Source of the DNA: Pseudophaeobacter leonis
GTDB taxonomy: Bacteria > Pseudomonadota > Alphaproteobacteria > Rhodobacterales > Rhodobacteraceae
Assembly: GCF_002087335.1 (NCBI RefSeq)
Contig: NZ_MWVJ01000016.1
Coordinates: forward strand, 1 to 64,000
Reading direction: 5' to 3'
Length of the DNA stretch: 64,000 nt
Positions 1-9,177 of the stretch are shown here, piece by piece. Position 1 is the first letter of the stretch. Each line of letters begins with the position of its first letter. Below the pieces are notes generated by a model. It searched no databases. It was not told where the DNA came from and saw nothing but the letters and a program-made list of their open reading frames with translations. Made by a program: the position numbers and the translations under genes.

Positions 1-1
1 C

Positions 2-244
2 TCGCTGCCCGAAATCTTTACCGGCGCACTGGTGGCCATGGGTGTCTGTTGGGGCACGGTGGTCGCTGCCGAACTTGTGGCAGCGCAGAAAGAGGCTGGC
101 ATGATGATTATCGCCGCGTCCAAATTTCAGCTGACCGATATCGTTATCCTCGGCATCGTGCTGATCGGCATTATTGGCTACGGCATCGATATTCTGATGC
201 GCAAAGCCGAAAATTTCCTGGTGCCGTGGAAGGGACGCAGCTGA
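2..244 (+). CDS. tauC: Taurine/sulfonate-type ABC transporter permease, C-terminal fragment
   Basis: Only the last 80 or so residues are present; the gene begins before the window. The visible part has a GVCWGTVVAAEL segment, then a last membrane helix (LTDIVILGIVLIGIIGYGID) and a basic tail ending LVPWKGRS. This order matches the end of TauC/SsuC-type inner-membrane permeases, which pair with a periplasmic binding protein and an ATPase to import taurine or other sulfonates. The substrate cannot be fixed from the fragment; nitrate-type relatives share the fold. A strong hairpin terminator follows within 50 bp, so this is the last gene of its operon. Confidence 0.75.
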   Translation, partial: SLPEIFTGALVAMGVCWGTVVAAELVAAQKEAGMMIIAASKFQLTDIVILGIVLIGIIGYGIDILMRKAENFLVPWKGRS

Positions 245-254
245 TCCCATCCGC

Positions 255-290
255 ACATTTTGACTGTCCTGCCTATTTGGACTGTCCTGC
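255..290 (+). repeat. Two-copy imperfect tandem repeat just after the tauC-like stop
   Basis: The 11-mer GACTGTCCTGC occurs twice about 18 bp apart, between the tauC-like stop codon and its terminator. It is one of many short tandem duplications near gene ends in this window. Confidence 0.5.
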
Positions 291-322
291 AATGGCCCCT
301 GATTTCAGGGGCCATTTCTCCT
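291..322 (+). terminator. Intrinsic terminator after the tauC-like gene
   Basis: Arms at 291-302 and 305-316 are perfectly complementary (12 bp, GC-rich core GGCCCC/GGGGCC) around a two-base centre, followed by a pyrimidine-rich TTTCTCCTT tract. It lies 47 bp after the permease stop. Confidence 0.8.
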
Positions 323-383
323 TGTGCAAAGACAGCCAACGGCCTGCGATGCCCGATAACTGCGCCTTAAGAGGTTCAAGGCT

Positions 384-1889
384 ATGGTTCGAGCCAAAGC
401 AGCTGATTTCGCAGATTATAAAGACAGGAAATTTCACAAAGTGGCAGAGGTGGAGGGGCAATCTAACAGATTGAACGAAGCCGCACAAAATGTGGCGTTT
501 GGCTTGCAGCGTGGCGCGTTAGAGCCTCTGTGGCTCGCCTGTGTGGCCATCTGCATTGATCTTCCCGTCTTGATGCTGGCATTTTGGTTCGCGCTGTATG
601 GCGCCAGCCCGGCTGAACAGTTAACCCCAGTGATTGCTGCCGGATGGGCCGCCTGGGGGCTCTCAGCGTCGTAACGATTATGGCGGTGACCGGCGGCTAC
701 AGCAGTACAATCATGGCCAACCGAACCACCTTTATCACCCGCACAGCTCTGTCTGTGATCGCCCCACTGCTTGCCTTTCTGGCGCTGGCTCCGATTGCCA
801 ATTACAGCGCCACCCTTTTGTCAGCGGTGATCAGTCTGGTCGTGGCGATTTTCCCTACACGCTATGGAGCGCAGATCATCGTCAGATGGATCGTCGAAAC
901 CGGATTGATCGCGCCGGGCGGTGATTGCCGGGGGCGGACAAGAGGCAGACCGCCTCATCCGCAGCCTTGGCGCGCGACAGGTCAATGATATCCGCCTCTA
1001 TGGCATTTTTGATGACCGCGAAGACGCGCGCTCCCCCAAACAGATTTTGGGATGCCCAAAAATCGGCGGATACGACGACCTTGTCGCCTTTGTCCGGGCG
1101 TCTGAAATTGATCTGGTCATTATTGCCCTGCCCTGCGCGGCCGAAAAGCGTATCAAATGGCTGTTGGACGAGTTTCGCATCCTGCCTGTTGAGGTCAGAC
1201 TGTCGAGTTATAGCCATGACTATGCCTTTGCCCGCCCCGGCCAGGTCGCCTTTCTTGAGGGGCTGAAACGAAGTTTTTCACCCAAATGCCGCCTGATCAA
1301 ACGTCTTTTTGACGTCTTCTTTGCGCTTGCAGCCCTGGCCTTGTTATGGCCGGTTTTGCTGATCGCGGCAGTCGCGATCCGGCTCGAAAGCTCTGGGCCG
1401 ATATTGTTTCGCCAACTCCGTCATGGCTACAATAACCGGACGATCGAGATCCTCAAATTTCGCTCAATGTATGCGGAGATGGCCGATCCCATGGCGCGGC
1501 AGGTGGTGACAAGTGGCGATCCCCGGGTGACCCGGGTTGGTCGCTTTTTGCGACGCAGCTCGATTGATGAGTTACCGCAACTTTTCAATGTTTTACGAGG
1601 GGATCTCTCCCTGGTTGGTCCCCGGCCACATGCGGTTGAAGCCATGTCCAGTCAGCAGGAACGCTTTACCAAAATCGTTGACGGCTACTCTGCCCGCCAT
1701 CGCCTGCCGCCAGGGATTACCGGATGGGCCCAGATCAACGGCTGGCGGGGCGGGATAGATGACCCGCAAAAGCTCACGGCGCGGTTTGAACACGATCTGT
1801 TCTACATCGAGAACTGGTCGTTCTGGCTCGACTTGAAAATCCTGTTCCGCACCCCGCTGAGCCTGTTGTCCAGCAAAGGCGCCTATTGA
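384..1889 (+). CDS. Polyprenyl-phosphate sugar phosphotransferase (WcaJ/ExoY type), two frameshifts
   Basis: The product resembles membrane enzymes that transfer a sugar phosphate to undecaprenyl phosphate, the first step of exopolysaccharide assembly. An N-terminal part carries hydrophobic segments (about 50-175), a central part resembles a CoA-binding-like domain (VIAGGGQEADRLI), and the C-terminal catalytic domain shows a membrane hairpin, LKFRSMY, DELPQLFNVLRGDLSLVGPRP and PPGITGWAQ. The frame breaks twice: a G run at 655-659 appears one G short, and an extra base lies near 911-921. Homology continues across both breaks, so they may be sequencing errors; otherwise it is a recent pseudogene. 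It stands alone, without other polysaccharide genes nearby. Confidence 0.8.
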
Positions 1890-2036
1890 GCGCTCTGCCA
1901 TCGCCATCCCCCGGCCAATGCGCTATCAGCGAGGCAGAACAGGATGGTTTCAGGGGCTGAAGAGCGGCCTTTCATGGGAAAGCAGACTTGGGTAAGATCG
2001 CTTGCAGCAGGCAAGACAGACAAGAATGAAGGCCGC

Positions 2037-2639
2037 ATGACACAAAAATCTGTCGAGCTACGGGTCGATTTCGTCACCGGCGCAGTTGCGCACCGCCTGA
2101 AGTTTGGCGGCGGACGCGGGCAGGATATCGCCAAGGCGATGGGGCTGCGCGCCGGCAAGACTCCCTCGATTGTGGATGCAACTGCGGGCCTGGGGCGCGA
2201 CTCGTTTCTGTTGGCGTCCTTGGGGGCGCAGGTCACATTGATCGAGCGCTCAGCGACAATGCATGCCCTGCTGGCGGACGGCATGGAACGCGCGATGCTC
2301 GAAGGCGGCCAGTTTCGCGACATCATCAACCGTATGACCCTGCTCAAGGGGGATGCAAAAGATCTGATCCCAGAGCTGGCCGCCGAGGCCATTCTGATCG
2401 ACCCCATGCATCCGCCGCGCAACAAATCCGCCCTGGTAAAGCGAGAGCTGCGCCAGGTTCGCGACATTGTGGGCACCGATGAGGACGCCGCGGATCTGGT
2501 CAAAGTTGCCCTCAAACACGCCCGTAATCGCGTGGTGTTGAAATGGCCGGCCAAGGCCGACGCCATCGCGGGGCTGCAAAAATGTAGCCACCAAATCAAC
2601 GGCAAGACGACACGTTATGACGGCTTTATGGTAGGATAA
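2037..2639 (+). CDS. rsmJ: RsmJ-like 16S rRNA guanine-N2 methyltransferase (class I SAM-dependent)
   Basis: The sequence carries hallmarks of the RsmJ (YhiQ) family, which methylates G1516 of 16S rRNA: VDFVTGAVAHRLKFGGGRGQ, the SAM-binding VDATAGLGRDSFLLASLGA and a DPMHPPRNKSALVKRE block corresponding to DPMFP-KSALVKKEMR of E. coli. At about 200 residues it lacks the roughly 50-residue N-terminal extension of the gammaproteobacterial enzyme. The chosen ATG has a purine-rich GAATGAAGG upstream; in-frame ATGs at 1944 and 1971 would add 31 or 22 residues without family similarity. The family is best known from gammaproteobacteria. Confidence 0.8.
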   Translation: MTQKSVELRVDFVTGAVAHRLKFGGGRGQDIAKAMGLRAGKTPSIVDATAGLGRDSFLLASLGAQVTLIERSATMHALLADGMERAMLEGGQFRDIINRMTLLKGDAKDLIPELAAEAILIDPMHPPRNKSALVKRELRQVRDIVGTDEDAADLVKVALKHARNRVVLKWPAKADAIAGLQKCSHQINGKTTRYDGFMVG

Positions 2640-2785
2640 ACTCTGCCTGTTATGGCTCTGTACTTACACCAGCCATAGCCTCACCCTGCCAGCTCGCCAG
2701 TTCCGCAGCCTGAAGACCGTATTGCTCAAAAGGCGGAATAGTGGTTTGTCTATACACGGCCAGGGTAAAAACGGGGACTGGAAAA

Positions 2786-3091
2786 GTGGACAATGACGAC
2801 GCCAAGATCGAGGGCCGCCTGCATGGCGAGCAATTAGAGCCTGAACATCCCGATACGATGTTCCAGCGTTTGATCTATATGCTGCTGATTGCAGTCATGA
2901 TATCGGTGGCGCAAACGGTGCTCTGGGTGGCGACGCTTGTTCAGTTTGTCGTCATGATGGTCAACAACAGGCAGGCAAACCCACGCCTGGCCGATTTTGG
3001 CACCGATCTGGGAATTTGGATCGCCAAGGCCGCCCGGTTCCAGACCGCTGCCAGCAACGTAAAGCCCTGGCCCTGGACCGATCTGGACTGA
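2786..3091 (+). CDS. DUF4389-family small membrane protein
   Basis: A protein of about 100 residues with an acidic N-terminus, two hydrophobic segments (LIYMLLIAVMISVAQTVLWV and ATLVQFVVMMV) and a C-terminal KPWPWTDLD tail. The pattern, a helix running into VLW..ATLVQFV then FGTDLGIWI and a KPWPW end, fits the DUF4389 family of unknown function. A GTG start at 2786 is preferred, preceded by GGGGAC at a normal distance; an upstream in-frame GTG at 2741 has no clear ribosome site. The last codons and stop are part of a 10-bp tandem repeat (GATCTGGACT). Confidence 0.7.
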   Translation: MDNDDAKIEGRLHGEQLEPEHPDTMFQRLIYMLLIAVMISVAQTVLWVATLVQFVVMMVNNRQANPRLADFGTDLGIWIAKAARFQTAASNVKPWPWTDLD

Positions 3092-3105
3092 TCTGGACTG
3101 ATCTT
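3077..3105 (+). repeat. 10-bp tandem repeat spanning the stop codon of the DUF4389 gene
   Basis: The unit GATCTGGACT occurs twice plus a partial third copy. The gene's TGA lies across a unit junction and recurs 10 bp later in another frame. Confidence 0.7.
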
Positions 3106-3307
3106 GCATGGGCACGGGACGAAGAGCGACCTTTTGGCGCCCTGCCCGTCTGAGATCTCCTTTGATACAGCTTGCCCTGCCTAGGATGCGCCCCGCAAAG
3201 ACGTAGACCGGTAATCGCCCGCATCAAACGCACCAAGAAACAAATATGTTTCCCTTTTGTTCTGGCTGGTTATATTAGCCCTGACAACCAGTTTCAGGGG
3301 GGTAGCA

Positions 3308-4150
3308 ATGTCCGATCAGCAGCAAAAATATCAGCGCCTCAAATCCCTGCATGCGCAGGATCAGGCCTTTGTCATTCCCAATGCATGGGACGCAGGATCG
3401 GCGCGTTTGCTGGAGAGCCTGGGCTTTGAAGCCCTTGCCACCACCAGCGCAGGCTACGCGTTTTCCAAAGGCAAGCGTGACTCCATTGCGGGCCTCAGCC
3501 GTGATGAGTTGCTTGCGAATGCGGCCGAAATTGTTGCGGCAACGGATCTGCCTGTCTCTGCTGACCTCGAAGATGGCTTTGGCGTGACACCCGAAATCTG
3601 TGCGCAAACCATTCGTATGGCATCAACGCTCGGACTGGTTGGCGGATCAATTGAAGACGCCACAGGTGACGCTGCCTCTCCGATTTATGATATAGAGCAA
3701 TCGGTTGAACGCATTCAGGCGGCTGCAGAGGCAGCAGCGGGCCTGCCGTTCATTCTGACGGCACGGGCCGAGAACTACCTTTGGGGCAAGCCCGATTTGA
3801 ACGATACAATCAAACGGCTGCAGGCATTTTCAGAGGCCGGAGCAGACGTTCTCTATGCGCCAGGCCTTCCCGACATCGCGGCAATCAGGACCGTCTGCGC
3901 CGCCGTCGACAAACCGGTCAACGTGCTTATGGGGCTGCAGGGCAACACCTATTCAGTGGAGCAGCTGTCAGAGGCAGGCGCGCGCCGTATCAGCGTTGGA
4001 GGCTCCTTTGCACGGGCGGCAATTGGCGCTTTGATGCGGGCGGCCGAAGAGGTCAGAACCTGCGGCACATTCACCTATGCTGCAGACGCAATCCCGGATT
4101 CTGTTGTCAGCAAATTGATGCTGCAGACCAGCGCTATCTCGCGCCGCTGA
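3308..4150 (+). CDS. Isocitrate lyase/PEP mutase family protein (2-methylisocitrate-lyase-like)
   Basis: A 280-residue TIM-barrel protein. PNAWDAGSARLLESLGFEA, TTSAGYAFSKG, VSADLEDGFG (metal-binding acidic motif), GGSIEDATG and ILTARAENYL are diagnostic of the PEP mutase/isocitrate lyase superfamily, whose members make or break C-C or P-C bonds of oxaloacetate- or pyruvate-like substrates with Mg2+. The canonical lyase KKCGH motif is absent, so it belongs to the broad uncharacterised subgroup and no substrate is inferred. The start follows a GGGGGGT purine run; an upstream in-frame ATG at 3257 would add 17 hydrophobic residues. It appears monocistronic. Confidence 0.8.
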   Translation: MSDQQQKYQRLKSLHAQDQAFVIPNAWDAGSARLLESLGFEALATTSAGYAFSKGKRDSIAGLSRDELLANAAEIVAATDLPVSADLEDGFGVTPEICAQTIRMASTLGLVGGSIEDATGDAASPIYDIEQSVERIQAAAEAAAGLPFILTARAENYLWGKPDLNDTIKRLQAFSEAGADVLYAPGLPDIAAIRTVCAAVDKPVNVLMGLQGNTYSVEQLSEAGARRISVGGSFARAAIGALMRAAEEVRTCGTFTYAADAIPDSVVSKLMLQTSAISRR

Positions 4151-4369
4151 CGCCACGACCAAAGCGGGGACGTGCTTTGCCCGCCAGGCCTTTGGCCCAG
4201 AGCAGGGGTCGGTCAAAGTTATACATATCCAATGCGCAAGTTGAACACATATGGCTTGAAAGCCTTGCCAATCACATAGATTGAGATTGCACCTGAAAGA
4301 CCCATTTCAGGCCGTTGCACGCCCTTGTAAGGCACCTATTCCTTCCAAAATCCCACCGAGGAAACCTCC

Positions 4370-4651
4370 ATGACGGACTCTACAGAAAACACTGAGAAGG
4401 TTCACTATATCTGCCAGACATACGTCGAAAAGGCAGGCCCCGGCGCAGGGATGCTCAGTCTGAAAATAGACAAGCAGCTTCAGTACACCTCAGAGCAACA
4501 GGCACAAGAACGCGCCGAACGGGAATTTCGCTCAGACGGCTGCGCAGGCGCGGATGCCTATATGGTCGTCGAGGACCAGAGTTCGGGTGAAGTCGGAGCA
4601 CCAACCTTCCTGGTGCGGCTTGGGAATGTTCCTGAATTTGATGACTTCTAG
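4370..4651 (+). CDS. Small hypothetical protein (93 aa)
   Basis: A soluble acidic protein starting MTDSTENTEKVHYICQTYVE and ending LGNVPEFDDF, with no signal peptide or membrane segment. The length, the GAGGAAACC ribosome site just before the ATG, and coding-like composition support it as real. The middle (YTSEQQAQERAEREFRSDGC) looks helical. I do not recognise the family. It may be a small orphan gene conserved in roseobacters; no function is inferred. Confidence 0.6.
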   Translation: MTDSTENTEKVHYICQTYVEKAGPGAGMLSLKIDKQLQYTSEQQAQERAEREFRSDGCAGADAYMVVEDQSSGEVGAPTFLVRLGNVPEFDDF

Positions 4652-5040
4652 CACAAAGCGCCTGTCAGAATTGTGGACTGCGCCCAGATTATCAGTGGGT
4701 CGCGCAGATCCCGCATAGCGGGTACTTCCATGTGCCAGCCTTGCTGAAATAGATCACGGCCTGTGGCAAAAGAGGCTCCTACCCCCTCCTAAAGGCAGTG
4801 GTAACGCTGCCTGACTGGGCACTTTGTTGCCCAGAGCAGCTGGAAAAACTGGTTAAGAGTCGCGAAGCTGTCGCCAGATTTCACATACTTTTCTTGCTAA
4901 AAATGAGGCATACGGAGAGATTTGAAGCCATATAATATGCAAACTTGTCAGAATCGTATAGGTCAGGGTTAATAAACTTGCCCACCCTATAGGCACGCAC
5001 CGCCCAAAAGGCGGTTTAAAAAAACCTTTGGGAGGAAACC
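4652..5040 (+). promoter_or_regulatory. Long leader region upstream of the polyol operon
   Basis: This 389-bp gap holds no convincing gene. Two small adjacent hairpins are visible: AGGCAG/CTGCCT (4793-4798 with 4807-4812) and CTGGGC/GCCCAG (4815-4820 with 4829-4834). A perfect TATAAT lies at 4931-4936 without an obvious -35 box. GGGAGGA immediately precedes the ATG of the binding-protein gene. The MtlR-like AraC regulator encoded downstream would be expected to act here, but no operator was identified. Confidence 0.35.
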
Positions 5041-6336
5041 ATGGAATTTTTAAGGAACACGGCACTCGGCCTGACCCTTGGCGTAGCCAGCGCATCCTTT
5101 GCGGTATCTGAAAGCCACGCAACGGAACTGACAATCGCGATTGTTAACAACGGTCACATGATCAACATGCAGAAAGTTGCCGAAGCCTACACGGCCGATA
5201 CCGGGGTCAGCCTGAATTGGGTTTCCCTGGAAGAAGGTGTTCTGCGTGAGCAAGTCACATCTGACACCGCAACCGGTGGCGGCCAGTACGACGTTATCAA
5301 CATCGGCATGCAAGAAGCCCCAATCTGGGGGGCCGCAGGCTGGATCGAGCCTTTGAACTTTGGTGCTGAGTACGATGTTGACGACATGCTGCCCGCCATG
5401 CGCAACGGGCTGTCGCATGATGGCACGCTTTATGCGGCACCTTTCTACGGTGAATCCTCCATGGTGATGTACCGCAAAGACCTGGCCGACGCGGCTGGCG
5501 TCACGGTTGGCGACAACGATTCATGGGACAACATCAAGACGGCTGCGGCGGCAATGCATAACCCGGATGCCGGCGTTTATGGTGCCTGCCTGCGCGGCAA
5601 GCCCGGCTGGGGCGACAACATGGCCTTTGTCACCACGGTTGTGAACTCCTTTGGCGGCGCCTGGTTCGACAAAGACATGCACCCCACGCTTGACAGCGAC
5701 GAATGGAAAGCGGCGATCAACTTTTATGTCGACCTGCTCGGCACATATGGCCCTCCCGGCTCTGAGGGGAATTCCTTCAACGAAATCCTTGCCCTCTACA
5801 ACGAAGGCAAATGCGGCATGTGGATTGACGCCACAATCGCGGCATCCTTCCTCGAAGTAGATGGCGTTGCCTACGCGCAGTCGCCAAATGCCGGCAATCC
5901 AGTTGGGGCAAACTGGCTCTGGGCCTGGGCCATGGCTGTGCCAACCGGATCACCAAATTCCGAAGCCGCCCATGCCTTTATCGAATGGGCAACCTCCAAA
6001 GCCTACATTCAGGCCGTTGCAAACCACCCTGATTTTGGCTGGGGATCCGTGCCAACAGGCACGCGTGCCTCCACCTATGCCTACCCAGAGTTCCAGGCTG
6101 TTGCTGGTTTTGCCGCCGCAGAGATGGCCGCCATTGGATCTGCCGCACCTGAAGCCACAGACCTCAAGCCCTATGTTGGGGTGCAGTTCGCGTCGATCCC
6201 AGAGTTTCCGGAAGTCGGCTCTGCTGTTGCCCAGGAAATTGCAGCCGCACTTTCTGGTGCAAAATCCGTAGACGAAGCCCTGGCGGCATCGCAAGCGGCG
6301 GCTGACGCCATCATGTCCGAAGCTGGCTACTACTAA
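5041..6336 (+). CDS. smoE: Polyol (sorbitol/mannitol) ABC transporter periplasmic binding protein
   Basis: A 431-residue family-1 extracellular solute-binding protein. It has a cleavable signal peptide of about 27 residues (hydrophobic core LGLTLGVASASFA, cut near SHA), then LTIAIVNNGHMINMQKVAEAY. The mature protein resembles SmoE of Rhodobacter sphaeroides and MtlE of Pseudomonas fluorescens, which capture mannitol, sorbitol and arabitol in the periplasm. The next two genes encode its permeases, and mannitol dehydrogenase and fructokinase genes follow, which supports a polyol ligand. A strong hairpin just after the stop may protect this 5' message and give higher expression than for the permeases. 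Confidence 0.85.
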   Translation: MEFLRNTALGLTLGVASASFAVSESHATELTIAIVNNGHMINMQKVAEAYTADTGVSLNWVSLEEGVLREQVTSDTATGGGQYDVINIGMQEAPIWGAAGWIEPLNFGAEYDVDDMLPAMRNGLSHDGTLYAAPFYGESSMVMYRKDLADAAGVTVGDNDSWDNIKTAAAAMHNPDAGVYGACLRGKPGWGDNMAFVTTVVNSFGGAWFDKDMHPTLDSDEWKAAINFYVDLLGTYGPPGSEGNSFNEILALYNEGKCGMWIDATIAASFLEVDGVAYAQSPNAGNPVGANWLWAWAMAVPTGSPNSEAAHAFIEWATSKAYIQAVANHPDFGWGSVPTGTRASTYAYPEFQAVAGFAAAEMAAIGSAAPEATDLKPYVGVQFASIPEFPEVGSAVAQEIAAALSGAKSVDEALAASQAAADAIMSEAGYY

Positions 6337-6365
6337 GCCTCGGCGCATCACACTGGCCTATCAAA

Positions 6366-6393
6366 CTGGCCCGGCAGACAGCTACCGGGCCAG
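6366..6393 (+). promoter_or_regulatory. Intercistronic hairpin between smoE and smoF
   Basis: A perfect 9-bp stem CTGGCCCGG/CCGGGCCAG encloses a 10-base loop. No T-run follows, so it is more likely an mRNA-stabilising or partial-termination element than a full terminator, as is common after binding-protein genes. Confidence 0.6.
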
Positions 6394-6440
6394 CCTCCTC
6401 TCTCCTCACCTCCCCCTTTGTTGCAACGGAAAGGCACCCA

Positions 6441-7382
6441 ATGGCCAACAGATCACTTCCGCGCTTGCTGCAAACCCCAGCCGTTGTGCTGCTGCTGCTC
6501 TGGATGCTTGTCCCGCTCAGCATGACGCTTTATTTTTCTTTTATTCGCTACGTTCTTAATAGCTTAAGCCGCCCTGAGTGGACAAAACCAAGCCTGAGCA
6601 ACTGGCGTGGCCTGGGCAACTACGAATATGTTTTGTTCAAGGCCAAGGACTTTTGGTTTGCCATCGAAAACAGCCTCTTCATCGTTGGCAGCATTCTTGT
6701 TCTGACCGTCACGCTGGGCCTCGCCCTTGCCATGCTGGTGAACCGCAGCTTTCCGGGCCGTGGCATTGTGCGGGTGCTGCTGATCTCGCCGTTTTTTGTC
6801 ATGCCTGCGGTCAACGCCGTGTTGTGGATCAATATGATCCTTGATCCGGTGCTGGGGCTGAATGGCATTGCAGTTGCCGGTCTGAATGGCATCATCGACG
6901 GGCTGCGCGACTTTCCCGTGTTGGGCAGTTTCTTCTCGCTCTGGCCAGAGTTTGAACCCATCTCATTCCGCGCCACGCAATCCTCTGCCTATGCCGTCAT
7001 CATCATGGTGACCTGGCAATGGACGCCCTTTGCCGTGCTGATCTTTATGACCTCGCTGCAGTCCGAGGACGAGAGCCAAAAAGAGGCGGCTATTCTGGAC
7101 GGCGCCAACGCTTGGTCGCGGTTTCGCAATCTGACCCTGCCCCACCTCGGACGTCCCATCGCGATCGTCGTGATGATCCAGTCGATTTTTCATCTCTCGC
7201 TTTACGCAGAGATCGAAATTGTCAGTCGCGGCAATGGCAACAAGAACCTGCCCTATCTGATTGGCGAATTCAGCACCAACAACATTGGCGCCGCAAGCGC
7301 GACCGGCATTCTCGCAGTCATCCTTGCCAACATCGTAGCGATCTTTCTGCTGCGCATGGTTGGCAAAAGCCTGATGGATTAG
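6441..7382 (+). CDS. smoF: Polyol ABC transporter permease (MalF-like)
   Basis: A 313-residue inner-membrane protein with about six hydrophobic segments beginning at LLLLWMLVPLSMTLYFSFI. The cytoplasmic ATPase-contact loop is visible as EAAILDGANAWSRFRNLTLPHLGRP, the EAA-x3-G motif of sugar permeases. It resembles SmoF/MtlF, which forms the membrane channel with SmoG. It sits 104 bp after smoE and 10 bp before smoG, in a single operon. Confidence 0.85.
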   Translation: MANRSLPRLLQTPAVVLLLLWMLVPLSMTLYFSFIRYVLNSLSRPEWTKPSLSNWRGLGNYEYVLFKAKDFWFAIENSLFIVGSILVLTVTLGLALAMLVNRSFPGRGIVRVLLISPFFVMPAVNAVLWINMILDPVLGLNGIAVAGLNGIIDGLRDFPVLGSFFSLWPEFEPISFRATQSSAYAVIIMVTWQWTPFAVLIFMTSLQSEDESQKEAAILDGANAWSRFRNLTLPHLGRPIAIVVMIQSIFHLSLYAEIEIVSRGNGNKNLPYLIGEFSTNNIGAASATGILAVILANIVAIFLLRMVGKSLMD

Positions 7383-7392
7383 GAGACATATA

Positions 7393-8229
7393 ATGGCTCT
7401 CTCAGCACAAACCTCCACTTTCTCCAGGATCTTCTGGCCGCTGCTGGCCTGGGGTATCGCACTGATCTTTTTCTTTCCCATTTTCTGGATGGTTTTCACC
7501 AGTTTCAAAACGGATGCCGATGCGGTCAAGCCCGAGCACCTGTTCGCGTTCAAACCGACCCTGGAAAACTACCTGAACATGACCGAGAACTACGACTATT
7601 GGCGCTTTGCTGCCAACTCGGTCATCACCTCGGTCTTTGCCACTGTGTTTGCCCTGATCGTCGGTGTCCCCGCCGCCTATGCAATGGCCTTTAATCCCAG
7701 CCGCCACACCAAGGACATTCTGGTCTGGATGCTGTCGACCAAGATGTTGCCTGCAGCTGCGGTGCTCTATCCGATGACATTCCTGACCAAGAATTTCCTC
7801 GGTATTTTCGACACGCATTTCCTGGTGATCTTTGTGCTCTGCCTCATCAATCTGCCGATCGTGATCTGGATGCTGTTCACCTATTTTAAAGAGATCCCGA
7901 AAGAGATCATTGAGGCCGGAAAAATGGACGGCGTCAGCACCTGGGGTGAAATCAAGGCTATTCTTATCCCGCTGGCATGGGGCGGCGTTGCCTCTACCGC
8001 ACTGCTGACATTCATCTTTTGCTTGAACGAAGCCTATTGGACCGTGCGCCTGACAACCACCGAAGCGGCCACGTTGTCCAAATTGATCGAAGGCAACCGT
8101 GCCCCCGAGGGTCTGTTCTTTGGCCGCCTTTCGGCTGTGTCCACCGCAGCCGTTGGCCCCATCATCGTTTTGGGCTGGTTCTGCCAGAAACAACTGGTGC
8201 AGGGCCTTACCTTTGGAGCGGTCAAGTGA
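7393..8229 (+). CDS. smoG: Polyol ABC transporter permease (MalG-like)
   Basis: A 278-residue inner-membrane permease with an N-terminal helix (LAWGIALIFFFPIFWMVFTS) and further hydrophobic segments. The EAA-like loop EIIEAGKMDGVSTWGEIKAI has the expected place and spacing for contact with the ATPase. It is the partner of the preceding permease. The start follows AGGAG only a few bases after the smoF stop, indicating coupled translation. Confidence 0.85.
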   Translation: MALSAQTSTFSRIFWPLLAWGIALIFFFPIFWMVFTSFKTDADAVKPEHLFAFKPTLENYLNMTENYDYWRFAANSVITSVFATVFALIVGVPAAYAMAFNPSRHTKDILVWMLSTKMLPAAAVLYPMTFLTKNFLGIFDTHFLVIFVLCLINLPIVIWMLFTYFKEIPKEIIEAGKMDGVSTWGEIKAILIPLAWGGVASTALLTFIFCLNEAYWTVRLTTTEAATLSKLIEGNRAPEGLFFGRLSAVSTAAVGPIIVLGWFCQKQLVQGLTFGAVK

Positions 8230-8285
8230 GCTTGCCTGCCTTTCGTGTCCACACCACAGACGCCGCAAATATGTTGAGATAGGTC

Positions 8286-9177
8286 ATGTCAATCATTCAG
8301 CCCGAAATCGAAATTGTTGACCGGAACCGGCATTCTCTGCGGTATCTTGAGCACGGCTGGCCGACCGAATTGTGTCGCTGGCACAGTCATGCGGAATATG
8401 AGCTGCACCTGATTGTTGCCACCCGTGGCAAAGCATTTGTGGGCGACTACATTGGGGATTTCTCGCCGGGGACGCTGTTTTTGACAGGGCCAAACCTGCC
8501 GCATAACTGGATCACGGACGACGTCTGGAAAACCCCGGTCGACACCCGTGATATGCTGGTGCAGTTCAGCCAGTCCAGCGTCGACAGCCTGGCAGCCGCC
8601 TTTACCGAGTTCCGCGAGCTGCGCCAGATGCTCATGACCGCGCAGTCCGGTATTGAATTTCTCAACTTCAACCCAACCTTTGCGCGCGGCCATATGGAAG
8701 CAATCCGTGACAGCAAAGGCCCGGAACGCATTCTGGCCTTCATCCGGTTTCTGGTCCGGCTGAATGAACATGCCGAGCGCAAACTACTGTCTGTGGTCAA
8801 TCACCTGCAGCCTGAAGGCAGTGGCAAGCAAGCCAAAGTAGGACAGGTGATTGACCACATCGTGCAGAACTTTAGCGAGGATATTTCCATTGATGCCGCA
8901 GCAAATATGGCGGGCATGACACAGGCCACCCTCCCGCAATTTTCAGGCCACCACGGGGCATCGGTTTGTGGAATTTGTGAACCGTGTCCGCATCGGGCAG
9001 GCCTGTGGCATGCTCTATGCGACCGATGATCAGGTGACGGTAATCTGCTACCAGGTCGGGTTTCAGAATCTGGCCAATTTCAACCGCCAGTTCCTCAAAA
9101 TGAAGGGCATGACGCCGACCGCCTACCGGGAAATGGCTCAGCGGGATCTGACACCTGCACCGGAGGCTTCCTCATGA
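8286..9177 (+). CDS. AraC-family regulator of the polyol operon (MtlR-like), frameshifted
   Basis: The N-terminal cupin-like sensor half contains WHSHAEYELHLIVATRGKAFVGD and a GPNLPHNWITDD segment; the C-terminal half has two helix-turn-helix motifs ending FQNLANFNRQFLKMKGMTP. The type matches MtlR of Pseudomonas, an AraC activator of mannitol operons. The frame breaks at 8931-8935 (CTCCC), where one extra base, or two missing ones, separates IDAAANMAGMTQATL from the second half. The break lies inside the DNA-binding domain, so a real mutation would inactivate it; a sequencing indel is likelier. The stop overlaps the start of mtlK (ATGA). Confidence 0.8.
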
